DNA of 64,000 bases, taken from contig CBDCKA010000002.1 of assembly GCA_965218055.1 (NCBI GenBank), forward strand, positions 1,488,001 through 1,552,000, given 5' to 3'. The position numbers and the translations under genes are program-made. How positions within the stretch are numbered: position 1 is the first letter of the stretch; each line of letters opens with the position of its first letter. Below, piece after piece: positions 17,800-27,403 of this stretch. The notes under the pieces were generated by a model. The model ran no database searches, was not told the DNA's origin, and saw nothing but the letters and a program-made list of their open reading frames with translations. Origin of the DNA: CBDBKE01 sp965218055. Lineage in GTDB: Bacteria; Acidobacteriota; Terriglobia; JAJPHL01; JAPKYU01.

Positions 17800-17820
17800 T
17801 GTGTGCCCAACAGGCACACA
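17800..17820. promoter_or_regulatory. Palindromic operator upstream of the toxin-antitoxin pair
   Basis: TGTGTGCC and GGCACACA form a perfect 8-bp inverted repeat around CAACA, 20 nt upstream of the toxin GTG. A -10-like TATGCT lies between it and the start. A ribbon-helix-helix antitoxin autorepressing here is the simple interpretation. Confidence 0.55.
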
Positions 17821-17846
17821 TTGGCGTCCGCTAAACTGTACCCGGA

Positions 17847-17860
17847 GGCACTGTCAAGTT
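17847..17860 (+). repeat. Solo IS6/MITE-type end
   Basis: GGCACTGTCAAGTT matches the terminal repeat of the MITEs and IS6 remnants in 13 of 14 positions. No partner end is seen nearby, so it is a relic. Confidence 0.5.
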
Positions 17861-18009
17861 GATGGTGAACATGCAGGCTCCGCCGTCACCGATGCACTGA
17901 GATAGCGTGCTGTCTTATGCACAGATCGCCTCCCGCCTGAGGTGGCCCCGGAAAATCGGACAGACGTTTAAGATCGCATTGGTAGTGTTCGTGGCCTTCT
18001 CCGGAAGCG

Positions 18010-18186
18010 ATGTCGTCCGTGCGAATCGAGCTGTACGCGTGGATGGAGTTGGTCGACGCCAAGCTACTCTTAAGCCTGACCCTTCCGTTGGCCACACTGA
18101 TCCTCGACGGGATCGTGCCCTCGGAATTCAAGGCGGTGCTGGTCTACTGGAAGTGGAAGAACACTCGACCCGGCCACGAGGCCTTC
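18010..18186 (+). pseudogene. Possible membrane-protein fragment beside the CD-NTase remnant
   Basis: The frame from 18010 encodes IELYAWMELVDAKLLLSLTL and PLATLILDGIVPSEFKAVLV followed by YWKWKNTRPGHEAF, which looks like two membrane helices and a conserved-looking tail. It has no clear start and stops at the convergent CD-NTase scrap. It may be the remains of a membrane effector; this is weak. Confidence 0.25.
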
Positions 18187-18191
18187 ACAGT

Positions 18192-18480
18192 TCATGGGAA
18201 GAGGGACACGGGAGCGAGCATCCCGTGGGCTCGCGCGTAGTCCTTCATCTCCAGGCCGTACAGCGCCTTCAGGTCTTTCTGGGTGATCTCCACCTTGGAC
18301 ATCTGGAGGGTCGTGACGTTGTCGAGGTCATACTCGGCGCCCTCGACGAGCGGGCGCACTACTGTGCCGTGGCGAAATGAACCCTGTGGCGACACGCGTG
18401 GATTGAACTGCTTCAGCCTCGAGGTGTCGCGACACAGCCAATCCCCAAGCGAATGGTGGCGCCATGCGCCTTTGTCCTGT
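18192..18480 (-). pseudogene. CD-NTase (CBASS nucleotidyltransferase) N-terminal remnant
   Basis: The minus strand encodes SLGDWLCRDTSRLKQFNPRV then SPQGSFRHGTVVRPL and EYDLDNVTTLQ. This is the GS motif followed by the paired-acid motif of CD-NTases and resembles residues 40-90 of the intact enzyme at 35573-36778. Both ends are missing; a stop lies at 18481. It shows that a second CBASS-type locus once existed here. Confidence 0.65.
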
Positions 18481-18590
18481 CAGAGAACGGCAAGGTGCGG
18501 TATGCCTCCCTGTCGAAGGCTCTAGGCGACGCCCGCGCGTGGATCGGGGTAAGCACTGATGTGCCCGAAGGTGTTGCGCCCGAATTCTAA
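18453..18590 (+). pseudogene. C-terminal scrap resembling an ImmA/IrrE-type peptidase
   Basis: 45 codons from 18453 encode CAFVLSENGKVRYASLSKAL and DARAWIGVSTDVPEG before a TAA. The pattern resembles the tail of ImmA/IrrE-like proteins, but no HEXXH is present. It overlaps the CD-NTase scrap by a few codons, so the junction is near 18470. Confidence 0.3.
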
Positions 18591-18889
18591 TGCTCGGGCT
18601 GGAACGGTTTCAGGGGGCAAGGTCACCTTCGCGGCACCCCACCTGCCGGGACCACCAGGGAACGACTGGCGGGACGCCTCGCGCGGTGACCGGACCGGCG
18701 GCGCGGAGGCGGTGAGAGCCGTACACGGGCCATCGGTGGCCGCTCACCGTCGCCGTCGTCCACTGACGTCGTTAACCCCTCAGCGCGCCGTTCGTTGCTG
18801 CATGACCGGTGCCTCTTGACACATGGATACTGGGCTGACGATTCATTCACCCATACTGGCGGGGTTCCTCGTGCGGAACCCGCGAAATT

Positions 18890-19951
18890 ATGGCCTCGGA
18901 TGGACACAAGTACTGCAGCCCAATCGGAAATCCGGGGTTGAGAGCTTTGGTTCCTGATATCGAGGTCCAGCAGTCCGTCGCTATAGCTTCCCACGGCCCA
19001 GACGCTTCCTCCCACCGAGACGGTCGACTGATCGTGTGCCGCCTCGGTTCCGATGCCGTCCAGACCGCCGATCAAACGATCGAGGATGTCTTTCGCCAGG
19101 TCGTGACTGCGAACCGCGCAGCCACGCCGGCACCCCGCATCACGGCAATGGTTAGCGTCCAGGACTGGGAAGCCAAGGTGTTACACCTGCTTCTCGTTCA
19201 CCGTCTCGACTATCGACCGCAGGGTGTGTCGGCCGTCGGAGACGTGGTGGTTTTCTCAGAGCCGACCTATGCGGTGTTTCAGACGGAGAGGCTTCGGCTG
19301 GCAACGCCCGTCTACTACCGCGAGCAGAAAGACCTGAAGCTCGGTATCCGCGACGTTCACGACGGCACTCTCACTAAGGACAGCATCCGCTAGGCCAACA
19401 CGGTTGTTCACGCGGAGATGGTGACAAGCTCGCGCATGTTGTTCGTTTCGTCACGCGAACCGTGGGTCTACTGCGCGTCTCACTACCGACTGGACCGAGA
19501 GCTGCGCCGATTGAAAGACCACTTCACCGAGAAGTACGGCTACACGGCTGCAGCCAGGATTCGCGATCCCAGCGCCTTCGCCATGTGGCTCGGCATTGAC
19601 TTCGCGCTGAACCTCAACAAGACGACCGACGTCAGGCTCGGAGCGCTTGACAAGATTAACTACGCGCTCAGCGGCTACAACGCGAACCTGTGGCCAGGCT
19701 CAGGCCAGATCGACACCGTAGTGCACGTCTGCCATGGTCCAGTTCACTACGAGGACAGCTCGGGCTGTATCGCCACGCAGGAAGACTGGTTCGACCCACA
19801 CGCCGGCCCGCAGGCGTAGTTCACCAAGAAGATGTGCTTCACGAGCCAATGCGAATATCGCTTCGCGGTTTCCACGATCGGCGACCCCGTCAAATCGAGA
19901 CACTACATCGCCGTGTCACCGGAGCTACGCGAACTCACCTCTGCCGTATGA
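18890..19951 (+). pseudogene. Unidentified gene interrupted by two in-frame amber codons
   Basis: One reading frame from 18890 to the TGA at 19949 stays protein-like over 353 codons except for TAG at 19391-19393 and TAG at 19817-19819. The segments include QTIEDVFRQVVTANRAATPA, LHLLLVHRLDYRPQGVSAVG, WVYCASHYRLDRELRRLKDH and FTKKMCFTSQCEYRFAVST. The last resembles the Q.EYRFAV end of several phage or defence-island proteins. I do not recognise the family. Decay of an acquired gene is the simplest reading; amber readthrough is a less likely alternative. Confidence 0.5.
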
Positions 19952-20086
19952 GCTCATGGTGACGGCTGCGCCGTCCTCCGCTCCGCCGCGGCCCTCACCC
20001 CGTATCGCCATCTCGAACTACTACCCGTTGTCACAGGTGACGGACGCCTTTAACCACGGACTGCTCCGCCCGTTCCAAGAAGCGCT

Positions 20087-22015
20087 TTAATCGGTCGTCA
20101 CCTTTGGCGCTGGTTCCCGCAGTTCAGGGATGGACAACTCAGATTGCACAGTCCGGAGCAGTTCGAGGCCTCGCTCCAACTGAGTCTTCTTGTAGCTGTC
20201 GGCAGTTGCGGCAGTCAGGGACTCAACGTACTCTCGCGCTATCCCGAGTTTCGAAGGGTTGGACTGAAGCTCTGCAATTTCTCGTGCCTTCTCGATTACC
20301 CAGTTTGCGATGCCGGCAGTCACCTTGTTTTCGGAGTAGCCCTCGGTCTCGGCGGCTTTGCAAAGACGTTCCTGAATTTCACCCCTAGTTGGTTTGCCTT
20401 TGCCAAGTGTCTCGACAACGCCAGCGACATAGCGAGCGACAGCGCCAACGTACGCTCCCCCCGCAGCCGGCAGGTGATCCTCGATAGTCGTCCCGTCTTG
20501 GAGTTGGAAGCTCTTGACATCATGGGCATCGAGGAAGGGCTTTAGCACCCTCAAGCGCTCTGAGCCACCTTCATCGCCATCAACCACTACCAAGAGACTT
20601 GGTGCATTCGAGCCCTCACGAAGGATCCGTATCAGGGCGTCTGTGTTCTTGGAACTCCCGGTCGAAATCACAGAAAAGGCGTTGAGATCCGCGTTGGCCC
20701 GACCCCACTCCACCAGCTTCTGAAACAACGCCTGTATTAATACAGGGTCAGCATCGCCTTCCGCCAGCAATACGTGCTGGGCGAACAGAATCGTTCCAGC
20801 CAGAGAGAATCCCAACTCCTCGATTGCCGGTCCCCATCGACCCACGAAGGGCTTGCCGTCGATTCGGGTGCCTTCGCCGTTCTTGACGATTAGACGGTGT
20901 CTGGCCGGGAACGTTCTGTTGAGCATGAAGAGGGAGTGCGTGCTGTAGATGACCTGGTTGTGCTTACCGATGGCATCTAGCACCCGAAGGAGGTCGTGCT
21001 GCCCGGATGGATGCAGGTAGATTCCTGGTTCGTCGAACAGGAAGATATACGCGTTAGCGACGTAATCCTTCTGTCGCGCGTAGAGGACGGTCTTCAGCGC
21101 GAAGAAGTGGGTGAAGCCACTGCTGCGACGTGAGGCTCGCACAAGCCGTGAGCCAACGGCTGGGTCTTCGATCCGAAGCAAGATCTGTTTGGCCGCGGAT
21201 TCGTGGCTGAGTTCATACCGAAGGTCTGCGCCTTGAATCCAGTCCGCCTTGAGGGTGTCATTGAGAGTAACTGAAGCCCCTTTTAGTTGCTTCATCGAGA
21301 CGTCGTCTTGCGTGAACAACTCACTGGCTTCGTCTGGATCGATACCCGCGTAGTAGAGGATGCCGCGCATGAATTCGTGGGATTTTTCTGCAAGGTCCTC
21401 CACGGTGACGGCATCAGGGATTTTCTCTTGCGGGCGAATGATCTCTACGCGCGGAAGGTTCTCCTTAGCGAACGCTTCAAGGAGCGAGAGCGGAACATCT
21501 CCTGCCACGTACTGCGTGGCTCCCGTTATCCCTTTGCGCTGAACGATCAGTACTTCTGGGATCTCATGGACCTGCAGGGGAAGATGGTTTGCCTCGCTGG
21601 CCGGCTGGTCTTCAGCCCCATCGCTTGGCTGGTTTGGGCCTTCCGGAGCTGGAGCCACGTGCACAGCGGGTGCCTGGCTGGGAGCTGCCGTTGTGCCGGC
21701 AGGAGCTTCAGGCGGAGCGGAAGACGCGAGCTCGGGAGGCGTCGACAGCGCGGCAATTGCCGCTCGGTCCGATTCTTTTAGCTGTAAGTGGAAAGTGAGA
21801 CAGGGGAACTCCTCTGACTGGTTCACGCGATCCCAATTCAGGTCGGTATCGGGCGCAAACTGCTTATCTGGATTCAGATGCTCGATGGCGCTCAGGATGT
21901 TGGTCTTGCCGTGATCATTAGCCCCGATGAGAATGGTGACATCGCGTTCTACGCGAATGTCTATTTTCCTGCCGATTGACCTGTAACCCTCAATTTCTAC
22001 GCGCGTCAGACGCAT
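20087..22015 (-). CDS. OLD-family ATP-dependent nuclease (AAA plus TOPRIM)
   Basis: A 642-residue protein: ABC-type ATPase with Walker A GANDHGKT (residues 31-38), signature RRSSGFTHFF, Walker B YIFLFDEPGIYLHPSG and the H-loop IYSTHS; then a TOPRIM domain with LLAEGDADP and LLVVVDGDEGG. An insertion of about 60 residues rich in Pro, Ala and Glu (about residues 90-150) splits the ATPase. OLD nucleases degrade invading DNA; GajA-type members need a UvrD-like partner, and none is adjacent, so this is probably a stand-alone enzyme. An IS1380 remnant lies immediately upstream (22043-22690) and may have removed its native promoter. Confidence 0.85.
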   Translation of the reverse strand: MRLTRVEIEGYRSIGRKIDIRVERDVTILIGANDHGKTNILSAIEHLNPDKQFAPDTDLNWDRVNQSEEFPCLTFHLQLKESDRAAIAALSTPPELASSAPPEAPAGTTAAPSQAPAVHVAPAPEGPNQPSDGAEDQPASEANHLPLQVHEIPEVLIVQRKGITGATQYVAGDVPLSLLEAFAKENLPRVEIIRPQEKIPDAVTVEDLAEKSHEFMRGILYYAGIDPDEASELFTQDDVSMKQLKGASVTLNDTLKADWIQGADLRYELSHESAAKQILLRIEDPAVGSRLVRASRRSSGFTHFFALKTVLYARQKDYVANAYIFLFDEPGIYLHPSGQHDLLRVLDAIGKHNQVIYSTHSLFMLNRTFPARHRLIVKNGEGTRIDGKPFVGRWGPAIEELGFSLAGTILFAQHVLLAEGDADPVLIQALFQKLVEWGRANADLNAFSVISTGSSKNTDALIRILREGSNAPSLLVVVDGDEGGSERLRVLKPFLDAHDVKSFQLQDGTTIEDHLPAAGGAYVGAVARYVAGVVETLGKGKPTRGEIQERLCKAAETEGYSENKVTAGIANWVIEKAREIAELQSNPSKLGIAREYVESLTAATADSYKKTQLERGLELLRTVQSELSIPELREPAPKVTTD

Positions 22016-22042
22016 GGTCGCTCCGGTGATTGATGACTAAAC

Positions 22043-22690
22043 CGGAATTTCCTTTTTGGCCTTCCGGCGATTGAAAATATACACCCATCTGCGTCCCAGC
22101 GAGTACAATGTTTCCTCCGAGAGGACCATTGGCTCCGAGCGTCCCTTTCGGGGTCCCCTAAAACCGTCCAATCAGCATCCAAACCCAGCTTTTTCAGACA
22201 ACTCTCCATACCTGGGGAATAGCGGCATCGTTTTCTTGTGTGCCGTAGCCCAGGCTATCCCGACGGGAGTGCCCATCCATCGATCCGCCCCAGCATGCTG
22301 GCAAACAGCCGTCGGGTCAAATGGCCCTCGACCAGCAGGAGCCAGTAGTAGCGTGCGTGTTTTACGAGCCGTCCTCCGGTTTTCACCAGCCGCTGCTGGA
22401 GACTTGTCAGGGACTAGTTCCCGATTCTCTGTGGCAGCACCAACCGTCGCTACAGGTTGCCCAGGTTATAGGCGATGATTGTGAGCCACAGCCGCACCTT
22501 GTTCGCTCGGAACCGATGGCAACTCCGCCGCGTCCTCTTCACCGCCTGTTTGCCTTCTTTGATCCATTGCTCTGCCGTCTCGCGCTTGTTGTAGAACCGT
22601 ACCACCGCCCGACTCGCCGGAATAACTCCCCCGGATGATGCTCTACTTTCGCAACCACCCGCAGGGCCGTCTTCCAGCCGGCCCTACGGG
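22043..22690 (-). mobile_element. IS1380 remnant: one end plus decayed transposase C-terminus
   Basis: The end CCGGAATTTCCTTTTTGGC begins near 22043, and from 22260 the minus strand is a diverged copy of the C-terminal transposase coding region seen at 4640-5200 (for example the segment encoding the GTAEQWIKEG motif), interrupted by stops and indels. It fills the 705-nt gap between the OLD nuclease and the type III restriction pair. Confidence 0.7.
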
Positions 22691-22720
22691 GATCAGGGCG
22701 AGTAACACCTTACGGCTGTC

Positions 22721-25375
22721 TTAGTGAAACAAGCTGTCGTCAGCCGCCAGCGCCCAATTCGATGGACGTTCAATCGCTGCTCTGATATCTTCCCAGGTCG
22801 GTCCTTTTGGCATCACGAATACACAGCGATCTTCACTGCGCGACATCCACAATTCGCCGAGCGCCCGCTTTTCCTTGGAATCATCATTGCTCCAGCGGTC
22901 GGCGCCTTTATACTCCACAACCAGGATTCTCCCATCATTCAGCAACGCTACAAAGTCGGGATAAAATCGGTCGGTCGATGTCTGTAGCCAGAACGAAGAT
23001 TCGTGCCGCCGATCTAAATTGCGTATCCAGTATGCAATCTGCGGCAATTGGTCGATGAACACCGCGCACTCGAACTCCTCGCCTTCAGCCTTTAACTCGC
23101 CAATGTTGCGAAAGTAATGGCGGCGGAAGTTAAAATTACCCTGGTAATACGAGTTCGGTGAATACCGGCCCTCCTCGAACTCGAAACACAGATCGGGTGT
23201 CACCTCGATGCTGTCTTTGCCAGCCCCAAACAGGAAACCGTTGTAAACGCTCTTCGCCTGTACGTCCCGGTGCTTGGCGATTGTCGCCTCAATAGCATCG
23301 CGGAGCCGAAATTTCTGCCGGGCAAGCTGCTCAACGGTCAATCCACGGCCCACCATCAAGCCCATCACCAAGTTATGGATAAACACCGCCGCCTGCGCCT
23401 GCGTGATATCCGGATGCGGAATCGCGCGATCGAGCCAGTTCACCAGGGAGGCGACGTCCCAACCCGGCTCGGCATTCAGTAGAGTCAATTGCTCGTGCAA
23501 CTGATCGATGAAGCGAATCTCTACCCGTCCGGCTTCGCTCACATCAACCTCGCCAGCCTCGCCTGCAGCCTCTTGGGTGGGAAACTCGACATCAGATAAC
23601 GCAGCGTCGCAATCTGCCAGTCGCCACTCGATGTCTTTGAAGCAACTCTCCTCAAAGAGTTCGAGGTGGCCATCGACACGGATGCCCAGCTGCGGCACTC
23701 GAAAAGGCGGCCGCTTTTCCCCTGAAGGCGCTGAGCCAACAGCGTGTCCCTGAAGCACGTGATAAATTCTCTCAACCGCTGCTCTGTCTTCTGGAGCGAT
23801 GAAACACTCTTTGAGGGTTTCCATTTCTCCGTGAGGCAACACTCCTGTGACTGTCAATTCACAGGTGCCGTCTTCATAAGTGACCCGCTGCCGGATTGCT
23901 TCGTCTAAGGTAGTCAGGTCTGGTCTCTGCGAAACGGGTTCCGAAGCATGGGCAAAGAGCGCCGATTCGTCGAATAAATGGGCCTGTTCCTGCGCGGTGA
24001 TCAACTGATTGGCTTCAAGCCGTTGGAAGCCGTTTTCGACAAGCGCATCCTTGAGAGCGGTAGCAGCGTCAAAGAATCTTGGCGAGGCTGCAAAGGCGTA
24101 AGCACAATTCAACTCGGACTTCTGTTTTCGCCGGGCCTGGGGAAGGCGCAACACCCGTCCCAGAATCTGCTCGACAGCCCGCGAGGAGCTGATCTCAGCT
24201 ACCGAACACAGGACGTAGGCAAACGGGCAATCCCACCCTTCCTTGAGAGCCTGCACGGTGATGATGAAGCGCAAGGGGCAGGATCGCTCCAACAGATTCA
24301 CGTCGGCAATCCCCCGGGTCTGACCAGTAGCCACTGCAACTTGCTCTTCCGGTATCTTGAAATCTTCGATCAGCGTTTTTGTAACCACTTCCACGTTAAG
24401 GGTCAGTCGCTCTTGACTCTTGGGCTGTGCTTGCAGAAGCACGATCGGGCGGAGATATTCTCCGGTCTGCTTTTCTTCCTCATTGGCACAGCGCTCCAGC
24501 GCGCGCTGCATTTCCACTGCCTCGGCCACCACCTCTTTCCAGTCACCACAGGTTCGCAGCTTGATGGGAAGTTTCACCATATCCTCGGCTTTGAGCTCTG
24601 CCGCAGAGACGTGATGCAAAACGTTGCTGGCGAATGATTCCCGTTCGGGATTGTGGATGGTTTCCGGGGTTGCCGTGAATTCAATAATGCACGACGGCCT
24701 GAAGCGTGCCAGGGTATCGAACGACAGGGGCGTGCGAGCGTTGTGTGCTTCGTCCATGATGACCAGGGGCCGCCAGAGCCGCAGAACATTTGCGAGGGAG
24801 TGTGGAATCATTCCATCCTCCCGCCGCTCCAGCATGGCTTCCAGGCTGGCGTCGAGGCCAGAAAAATGATGGCTCAGCGCCCCGCATGGTTCATACACCT
24901 TGCGTCCGTCCGTATCCTCAACTCTCAACGCAGCAAGAGTCGAGACGATGACGACGGTTTCCCCCTCCAGCGTGCTGCGCTGGACATAAAGGGCTTCCAT
25001 CAAATCCATGGCCTGGACTTGCCCCGCAAATCGGGAATCGAGCGCTTGCCGGTACGGGTGTTCCCGGTCCCGCAAAGCTGCAAGAGTCTGCTCCCGGATC
25101 GTGTTTGAGGGCACTAACCAAAGGCACACTGCCCGATCAATTTGTAGGAACGTTTTCGCTGCAATTCCCACCGCGTGGCAGGCCATGAGTGTTTTGCCGC
25201 CGCCCGTTGGAATACGCAGACAGACGTAGGGCAGCCCTGGAAGTTGCTTCACCGCAAGATAGGGGCGATTCGTTTGCAGAATAAACGCCTTCTGCGCGCC
25301 ATGCTGCGTGGCCAGTCTGAAAAATCCCTCCAGGGCGTCTAGGCTGCGCTCCTGATACTGTCGGAGTGGAAGCAT
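22721..25375 (-). CDS. res: Type III restriction enzyme, Res subunit (helicase-nuclease)
   Basis: An 884-residue protein: Walker A RIPTGGGKT (about residues 54-62), DEAH-type VIMDEAHNARTP, FTATPE, and motif VI-like EQILGRVLRL define the SF2 helicase. The C-terminus has RFYPDFVALLNDGRILVVEYKG, a PD-(D/E)XK nuclease centre. In type III systems Res acts only in complex with Mod and translocates between two inversely oriented sites. It starts 2 nt after mod ends, so the two are one operon. Both frames are intact. Confidence 0.92.
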   Translation of the reverse strand: MLPLRQYQERSLDALEGFFRLATQHGAQKAFILQTNRPYLAVKQLPGLPYVCLRIPTGGGKTLMACHAVGIAAKTFLQIDRAVCLWLVPSNTIREQTLAALRDREHPYRQALDSRFAGQVQAMDLMEALYVQRSTLEGETVVIVSTLAALRVEDTDGRKVYEPCGALSHHFSGLDASLEAMLERREDGMIPHSLANVLRLWRPLVIMDEAHNARTPLSFDTLARFRPSCIIEFTATPETIHNPERESFASNVLHHVSAAELKAEDMVKLPIKLRTCGDWKEVVAEAVEMQRALERCANEEEKQTGEYLRPIVLLQAQPKSQERLTLNVEVVTKTLIEDFKIPEEQVAVATGQTRGIADVNLLERSCPLRFIITVQALKEGWDCPFAYVLCSVAEISSSRAVEQILGRVLRLPQARRKQKSELNCAYAFAASPRFFDAATALKDALVENGFQRLEANQLITAQEQAHLFDESALFAHASEPVSQRPDLTTLDEAIRQRVTYEDGTCELTVTGVLPHGEMETLKECFIAPEDRAAVERIYHVLQGHAVGSAPSGEKRPPFRVPQLGIRVDGHLELFEESCFKDIEWRLADCDAALSDVEFPTQEAAGEAGEVDVSEAGRVEIRFIDQLHEQLTLLNAEPGWDVASLVNWLDRAIPHPDITQAQAAVFIHNLVMGLMVGRGLTVEQLARQKFRLRDAIEATIAKHRDVQAKSVYNGFLFGAGKDSIEVTPDLCFEFEEGRYSPNSYYQGNFNFRRHYFRNIGELKAEGEEFECAVFIDQLPQIAYWIRNLDRRHESSFWLQTSTDRFYPDFVALLNDGRILVVEYKGADRWSNDDSKEKRALGELWMSRSEDRCVFVMPKGPTWEDIRAAIERPSNWALAADDSLFH

Positions 25376-25377
25376 CT

Positions 25378-27054
25378 CTAGCTCACCTTGATCCCATAGG
25401 GAATCTGCTTGAACACGATTCCTTCACGTTTCAATCGTGTCGATCCCATCCGACAACCTTCTCCGTAGATCACTCTCGGCCCCTCGTGTGTGGGCAACGC
25501 CCGAAGCACTTCGCGGGTCAAAACATTTCCTCCATTGGGACGCTTGTCACCAAGAACACCGTTAAAGAGCAGATAGACGGCCTTGCCGCAATGTACGCCC
25601 AGCAAAGCATTCCTGCCGTTAGCCCGCTTTAGAATTGGAGCGCCGGTTTCCGTGAAGAAAACGTGCGAGGCCAAATCGGGAAAGCTGACTCTCCCGCCGA
25701 TGTTTCCGCCCTCATCGAATAGAGGTTCGGCAAGGGTGCAATAGCGAAAGGCGCCTCCAAGACCGTCAATTTCAGCCCGTCCCTTTTTGGGAACATCAAC
25801 AATGTAGCCTTCAATGGCCCGTCGCAAACGCTCGGTCGTAATTTGACAGCAAATGTCTGCATCCAATTCCACTAGAATGAAACGGCGGTGGCTACGATCC
25901 TCAGAGTTGAGATCTAGGACTGCGTGCCCCGTAGTTCCGCTCCCAGCGAATGAATCGAGCACTAAATCGTTCCCCCGTGTGGCCGATCTAATCAGTGATC
26001 GGACTAGCGATAAAGGCTTGGGATAAGGGAACGCTTTGCTGCCTAGAATCCGATGTAATAGTCGCCCACCTTCCTGCGTCATGCCAGTCGTTAGGATGGT
26101 CGAATCGTACTCGCTTTCGTCTTCCTCAATCTCGTGATCATTCGTGTTCGCTGCTTCGATCCAACTTGAGATGGGTCTAGGCTTTAAAGTCTGGGGATCA
26201 AAGTACGTTTTGAAACGAGGTCGCTCCATACGCCCGCCTACTTCATCAGGCCAGATGATTAGCTCTGCTTGAATAATCTTGGCCATGGTTTCAGGCCAGA
26301 ATCTCCAGACCCTCTCCGGGTTCGGCGGATAAATCTTACCCGTCCGAGGATTGGTGATCGGATAGAACTGGCCGGGGCGGGCGCCTTTACCCATGCCGAC
26401 TGTTAAGTCAGTGCTAGCATAACGGCCGCGGTTATCCTCATGAGGGTAGTCCTCAATGCCCTTTGCCAAGCCATAGAGGGTAGAGGAATTGCTGTCGTAT
26501 CCGTAAACCAGCACATACTCGTGATCAATGGAGAGAGGTGTGCCGCGCATAGCTGAGGAGCTTCGGCGCTTCCAGACGAGCGTCCCGAGCGCGTTTCGTG
26601 GCCCAAACACCTCATCCATAAGGAGGCGTAGATGCCCTCCTTCATTCTCATCAATGCTGACAAAAATGACCCCGTCTCTACGCAAGAGTTGCCTGAGTAA
26701 AGAAAGTCGCGGATACATCATGCACAGCCACTTGTCGTGTCGTGAGAGATCTTCGGTTTCTTTTCCAACAACCCTGCCCAGCCAGCGCTGAATCTCCGGG
26801 CTGTTCACCGCGTCGTTATAAGCCCAGTTCTCATCTCCAGTATTGTACGGCGGGTCGATGTAGATGCACTTGACCTTGCCTGCGTAGTAAGGCAGCAGGG
26901 CCTTGAGCGCCACCAGATTGTCACCCTGGACGAGCAGATTTCCGCTGTCGGGGTCGCCTACCGAAAGGCTCGCGTCGCAGCGCAGCAGGTGGTAGGGCAC
27001 CTGTCGATGGTGGTTTAGGACTGCCTTCTTTCCTATCCAATCAAGTGTCGGCAT
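25378..27054 (-). CDS. mod: Type III restriction-modification DNA methyltransferase, Mod subunit
   Basis: A 558-residue N6-adenine methyltransferase of the beta class: catalytic DPPYNTG at residues 67-73 precedes the SAM-binding DSFAGSGTTGHA near residue 372. The target-recognition domain lies between them. Mod specifies the recognition site and protects the host DNA. It ends in TAG directly before the res start. The gene order mod-res and intact motifs suggest a working system. The upstream gap (27055-27403) holds no convincing gene. Confidence 0.92.
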   Translation of the reverse strand: MPTLDWIGKKAVLNHHRQVPYHLLRCDASLSVGDPDSGNLLVQGDNLVALKALLPYYAGKVKCIYIDPPYNTGDENWAYNDAVNSPEIQRWLGRVVGKETEDLSRHDKWLCMMYPRLSLLRQLLRRDGVIFVSIDENEGGHLRLLMDEVFGPRNALGTLVWKRRSSSAMRGTPLSIDHEYVLVYGYDSNSSTLYGLAKGIEDYPHEDNRGRYASTDLTVGMGKGARPGQFYPITNPRTGKIYPPNPERVWRFWPETMAKIIQAELIIWPDEVGGRMERPRFKTYFDPQTLKPRPISSWIEAANTNDHEIEEDESEYDSTILTTGMTQEGGRLLHRILGSKAFPYPKPLSLVRSLIRSATRGNDLVLDSFAGSGTTGHAVLDLNSEDRSHRRFILVELDADICCQITTERLRRAIEGYIVDVPKKGRAEIDGLGGAFRYCTLAEPLFDEGGNIGGRVSFPDLASHVFFTETGAPILKRANGRNALLGVHCGKAVYLLFNGVLGDKRPNGGNVLTREVLRALPTHEGPRVIYGEGCRMGSTRLKREGIVFKQIPYGIKVS

Positions 27055-27403
27055 TGGGCGGTTATTCCAGCGATCGCTTTCTAAATGGAAAGGAATTATA
27101 GCCCATTAGCGAATATTGCGCTGCTATGTGGTAGTGCCGCCGCTTACGTCGGGATAGCTCAGGCAGTGGCAACCAGGAAAACCATTCCGATACCCCTCCG
27201 GAATGGAGAGGTGTCTGCAAAACTGGTTCTAGAAGCCGAGACGACGGGCTTTCAGGACCCGGCGAGGACCGCTCGGAGCCCCCAGAGTGAAGAACTGTGC
27301 TGGAAAGGCTCAGTTGAAGGCCAATGGTTGTATACTCACGAGTGCCGGAGGGCCAAAACACTAATTCCAGGTCAGTACTCACACTTATTGCTAGGAGGGA
27401 GAC

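Noticed and set aside
18890..19951. Stop-codon reassignment (TAG as sense)
   Set aside because: TAG ends several intact genes here, including mod, so general reassignment is not supported; kept only as a readthrough question.
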